Part shown: in pieces, positions 63,107 to 64,000 of the stretch
Numbering within the stretch: the first letter of the stretch is position 1
Layout: every line of letters starts with the position of its first letter
Origin: an uncultured Alistipes sp.
GTDB taxonomy: Bacteria > Bacteroidota > Bacteroidia > Bacteroidales > Rikenellaceae
Direction of reading: 5' to 3'
DNA: 64,000 bases
Assembly: GCA_947177225.1 (NCBI GenBank)
Contig: CAMWTS010000011.1
Span: 1-64,000 of the forward strand
Translations under genes and position numbers: made by a program
The notes under the pieces: generated by a model
Told to the model about the DNA's origin: nothing
The model's database searches: none
The model's input: the letters and a program-made list of their open reading frames with translations, nothing else

Positions 63107-63334
63107 ATGGCAAAAATCAAGGGAAAAATCGTAGTCGATACCGAGCATTGCAAGGGTTGCGGCGTCTGTGTGGCATCGTGTCCGTGCGACGTTCTCGGGC
63201 TGTCGAGCGAGGTGAACGGTAAGGGTTATCCGTTTGCCGTCATGGTCAATCCGGACACCTGCACGGGCTGCGCTTCGTGCGGCATCATTTGTCCGGACAG
63301 TTGTATTACGGTGTACCGCCAAAAATTCGAATAG
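63107..63334 (+). CDS. 2x[4Fe-4S] ferredoxin-like subunit of a 2-oxoacid:ferredoxin oxidoreductase
   Basis: 75 residues. Two cluster motifs CKGCGVCVASCP and CTGCASCGIICP are intact. The small delta-type subunit carries electrons out of a Vor/Kor complex and may pass them to free ferredoxin. It sits 3 bases before the alpha (VorB-type) subunit, the order delta-alpha-beta-gamma of such operons. Confidence 0.93.
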   Translation: MAKIKGKIVVDTEHCKGCGVCVASCPCDVLGLSSEVNGKGYPFAVMVNPDTCTGCASCGIICPDSCITVYRQKFE

Positions 63335-63337
63335 GTT

Positions 63338-64000
63338 ATGGCAGAGAAAGAGGTAAAACTTATGAAGGGCAACGAGGTGATAGCCCATGCGGCTATTCGC
63401 TACGGTTGCGACGGATATTTCGGTTATCCTATCACTCCGCAGTCGGAGGTTATGGAGACGCTTATGGAGCTCAAACCCTGGGAGACGACCGGTATGGTCG
63501 TGTTGCAGGCCGAGTCGGAGGTGGCGTCGGTCAACATGGTTTACGGCGGTGCCGCAACAGGCAAGCGCGTTATGACCTCGTCGTCGAGCCCCGGTGTGAG
63601 CCTTATGAGCGAGGGTTTGAGTTATCTGGCCGGAGCCGAACTCCCTTGCGTTATAGTCAACTGTCAGCGCGGCGGTCCGGGTCTGGGTACCATTCAGCCT
63701 TCGCAGGGCGACTATTTCCAGGCCTGCAAGGGCGGTGCACACGGTGACTTCCACCTTATTGTATTGGCTCCCAACTCGGTGCAGGAGATGCACGACTTCG
63801 TTGGCGAGGCATTCGATCTGGCATTCAAGTATCGCAATCCTGCGATGATTCTCGCCGACGGTGCTATCGGTCAGATGATGGAGAAGGTGGTGCTGGCTCC
63901 CCAGCGTCCGCGCAAGACCAACGAGGAGATCGCCGAGGAGTGCAAGTCGTGGGCTTTGACCGGCAAACCCGCTTCGCGCGACCGCAATGTCGTGACGTCG
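63338..64000 (+). CDS. vorB: 2-oxoacid:ferredoxin oxidoreductase, VorB-type alpha subunit (3' end missing)
   Basis: 221 residues are visible before the window edge; the frame stays open. The PYR-domain start [20 protein letters not shown] and [13 protein letters not shown] (family GYPITPxSEV) identify it, as do [20 protein letters not shown] and [19 protein letters not shown]. It belongs to the branched-chain/2-oxoacid group rather than pyruvate synthase proper, giving acyl-CoA and reduced ferredoxin from 2-oxoisovalerate or similar. Beta and gamma subunits should follow outside the window. Confidence 0.92.
   Translation, partial: MAEKEVKLMKGNEVIAHAAIRYGCDGYFGYPITPQSEVMETLMELKPWETTGMVVLQAESEVASVNMVYGGAATGKRVMTSSSSPGVSLMSEGLSYLAGAELPCVIVNCQRGGPGLGTIQPSQGDYFQACKGGAHGDFHLIVLAPNSVQEMHDFVGEAFDLAFKYRNPAMILADGAIGQMMEKVVLAPQRPRKTNEEIAEECKSWALTGKPASRDRNVVTS

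Noticed and set aside
63053..63793. Minus-strand frame over the ferredoxin and VorB genes
   Set aside because: Antisense to iron-sulfur and VorB motifs that are clearly real.

Overview
The window is ordinary chromosomal DNA from a Bacteroidales bacterium. The promoters are of the Bacteroidetes type (TTTG, 19-21 bases, TAnnTTTG). Starts have no Shine-Dalgarno sequences, lipoproteins are numerous, and there are BACON domains and the HU/sigma-54 activator/LptE/SecG gene order. An Alistipes-like (Rikenellaceae) gut organism is my guess from overall flavour, not a demonstrated identification. I see no rRNA, tRNA, CRISPR array, transposon or phage.

Layout. 1-4.4 kb (+): amino-acid fermentation operon (IorA end, IorB, aminotransferase, acyl-CoA hydrolase/CoA-transferase). 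4.5-9.9 kb (-): NCS2 permease, phosphate transporter with PhoU-like tail, GDPD phosphodiesterase, S1/P1 nuclease. 10-14.8 kb: alanine/sodium symporter, small HTH protein, two FKBP-type lipoproteins, a small secreted protein. 14.8-17.1 kb: ruvA, Skp/OmpH-like lipoprotein, diadenylate cyclase. 17.4-23.2 kb (-): secG, TPR protein, lptE, sigma-54 activator, HU-domain membrane protein, dnaK. 23.6-25.6 kb (-): MmcQ/YjbR protein, znuC, znuA. 25.6-27.7 kb: AT-rich, nearly gene-free stretch with one XRE regulator and a cluster of palindromes. 27.7-35.4 kb (-): HIT protein, rel/spoT, recA, bcp, small Zn-ribbon protein, WYL regulator, dnaA. 35.7-37.4 kb (+): phosphoglucomutase-type enzyme. 37.5-51 kb (-): BACON lipoprotein, phosphoesterase/PQQ-propeller fusion, O-methyltransferase, M16 peptidase, uvrA, IMPACT-family protein, lepB, dapB, yggS. 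51.1-55 kb (+): C69 dipeptidase, dihydrolipoyl dehydrogenase, truA. 55-58.9 kb (-): M23/LysM endopeptidase, DUF3109 protein, nadD-TPR, gmk, yicC. 59.4-62.7 kb (+): serC, serA, DUF1015. 63.1-64 kb (+): ferredoxin and start of a VorB-type 2-oxoacid:ferredoxin oxidoreductase, cut by the window edge.

Two redox fermentation modules bracket the window: an indolepyruvate-type oxidoreductase at the left and a branched-chain/2-oxoacid-type one at the right. Between them most genes are housekeeping.

The observations I find most interesting are four. A 73-bp repeat family occurs at two distant loci, and most of its units carry a complete Bacteroidetes promoter. A tandem FKBP-like lipoprotein has a tyrosine-rich low-complexity segment inserted in the loop of its second domain. 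A palindrome-rich operator field surrounds the XRE gene. A structured, apparently untranslated tail follows secG. I did not find a convincing new defence or mobile system.
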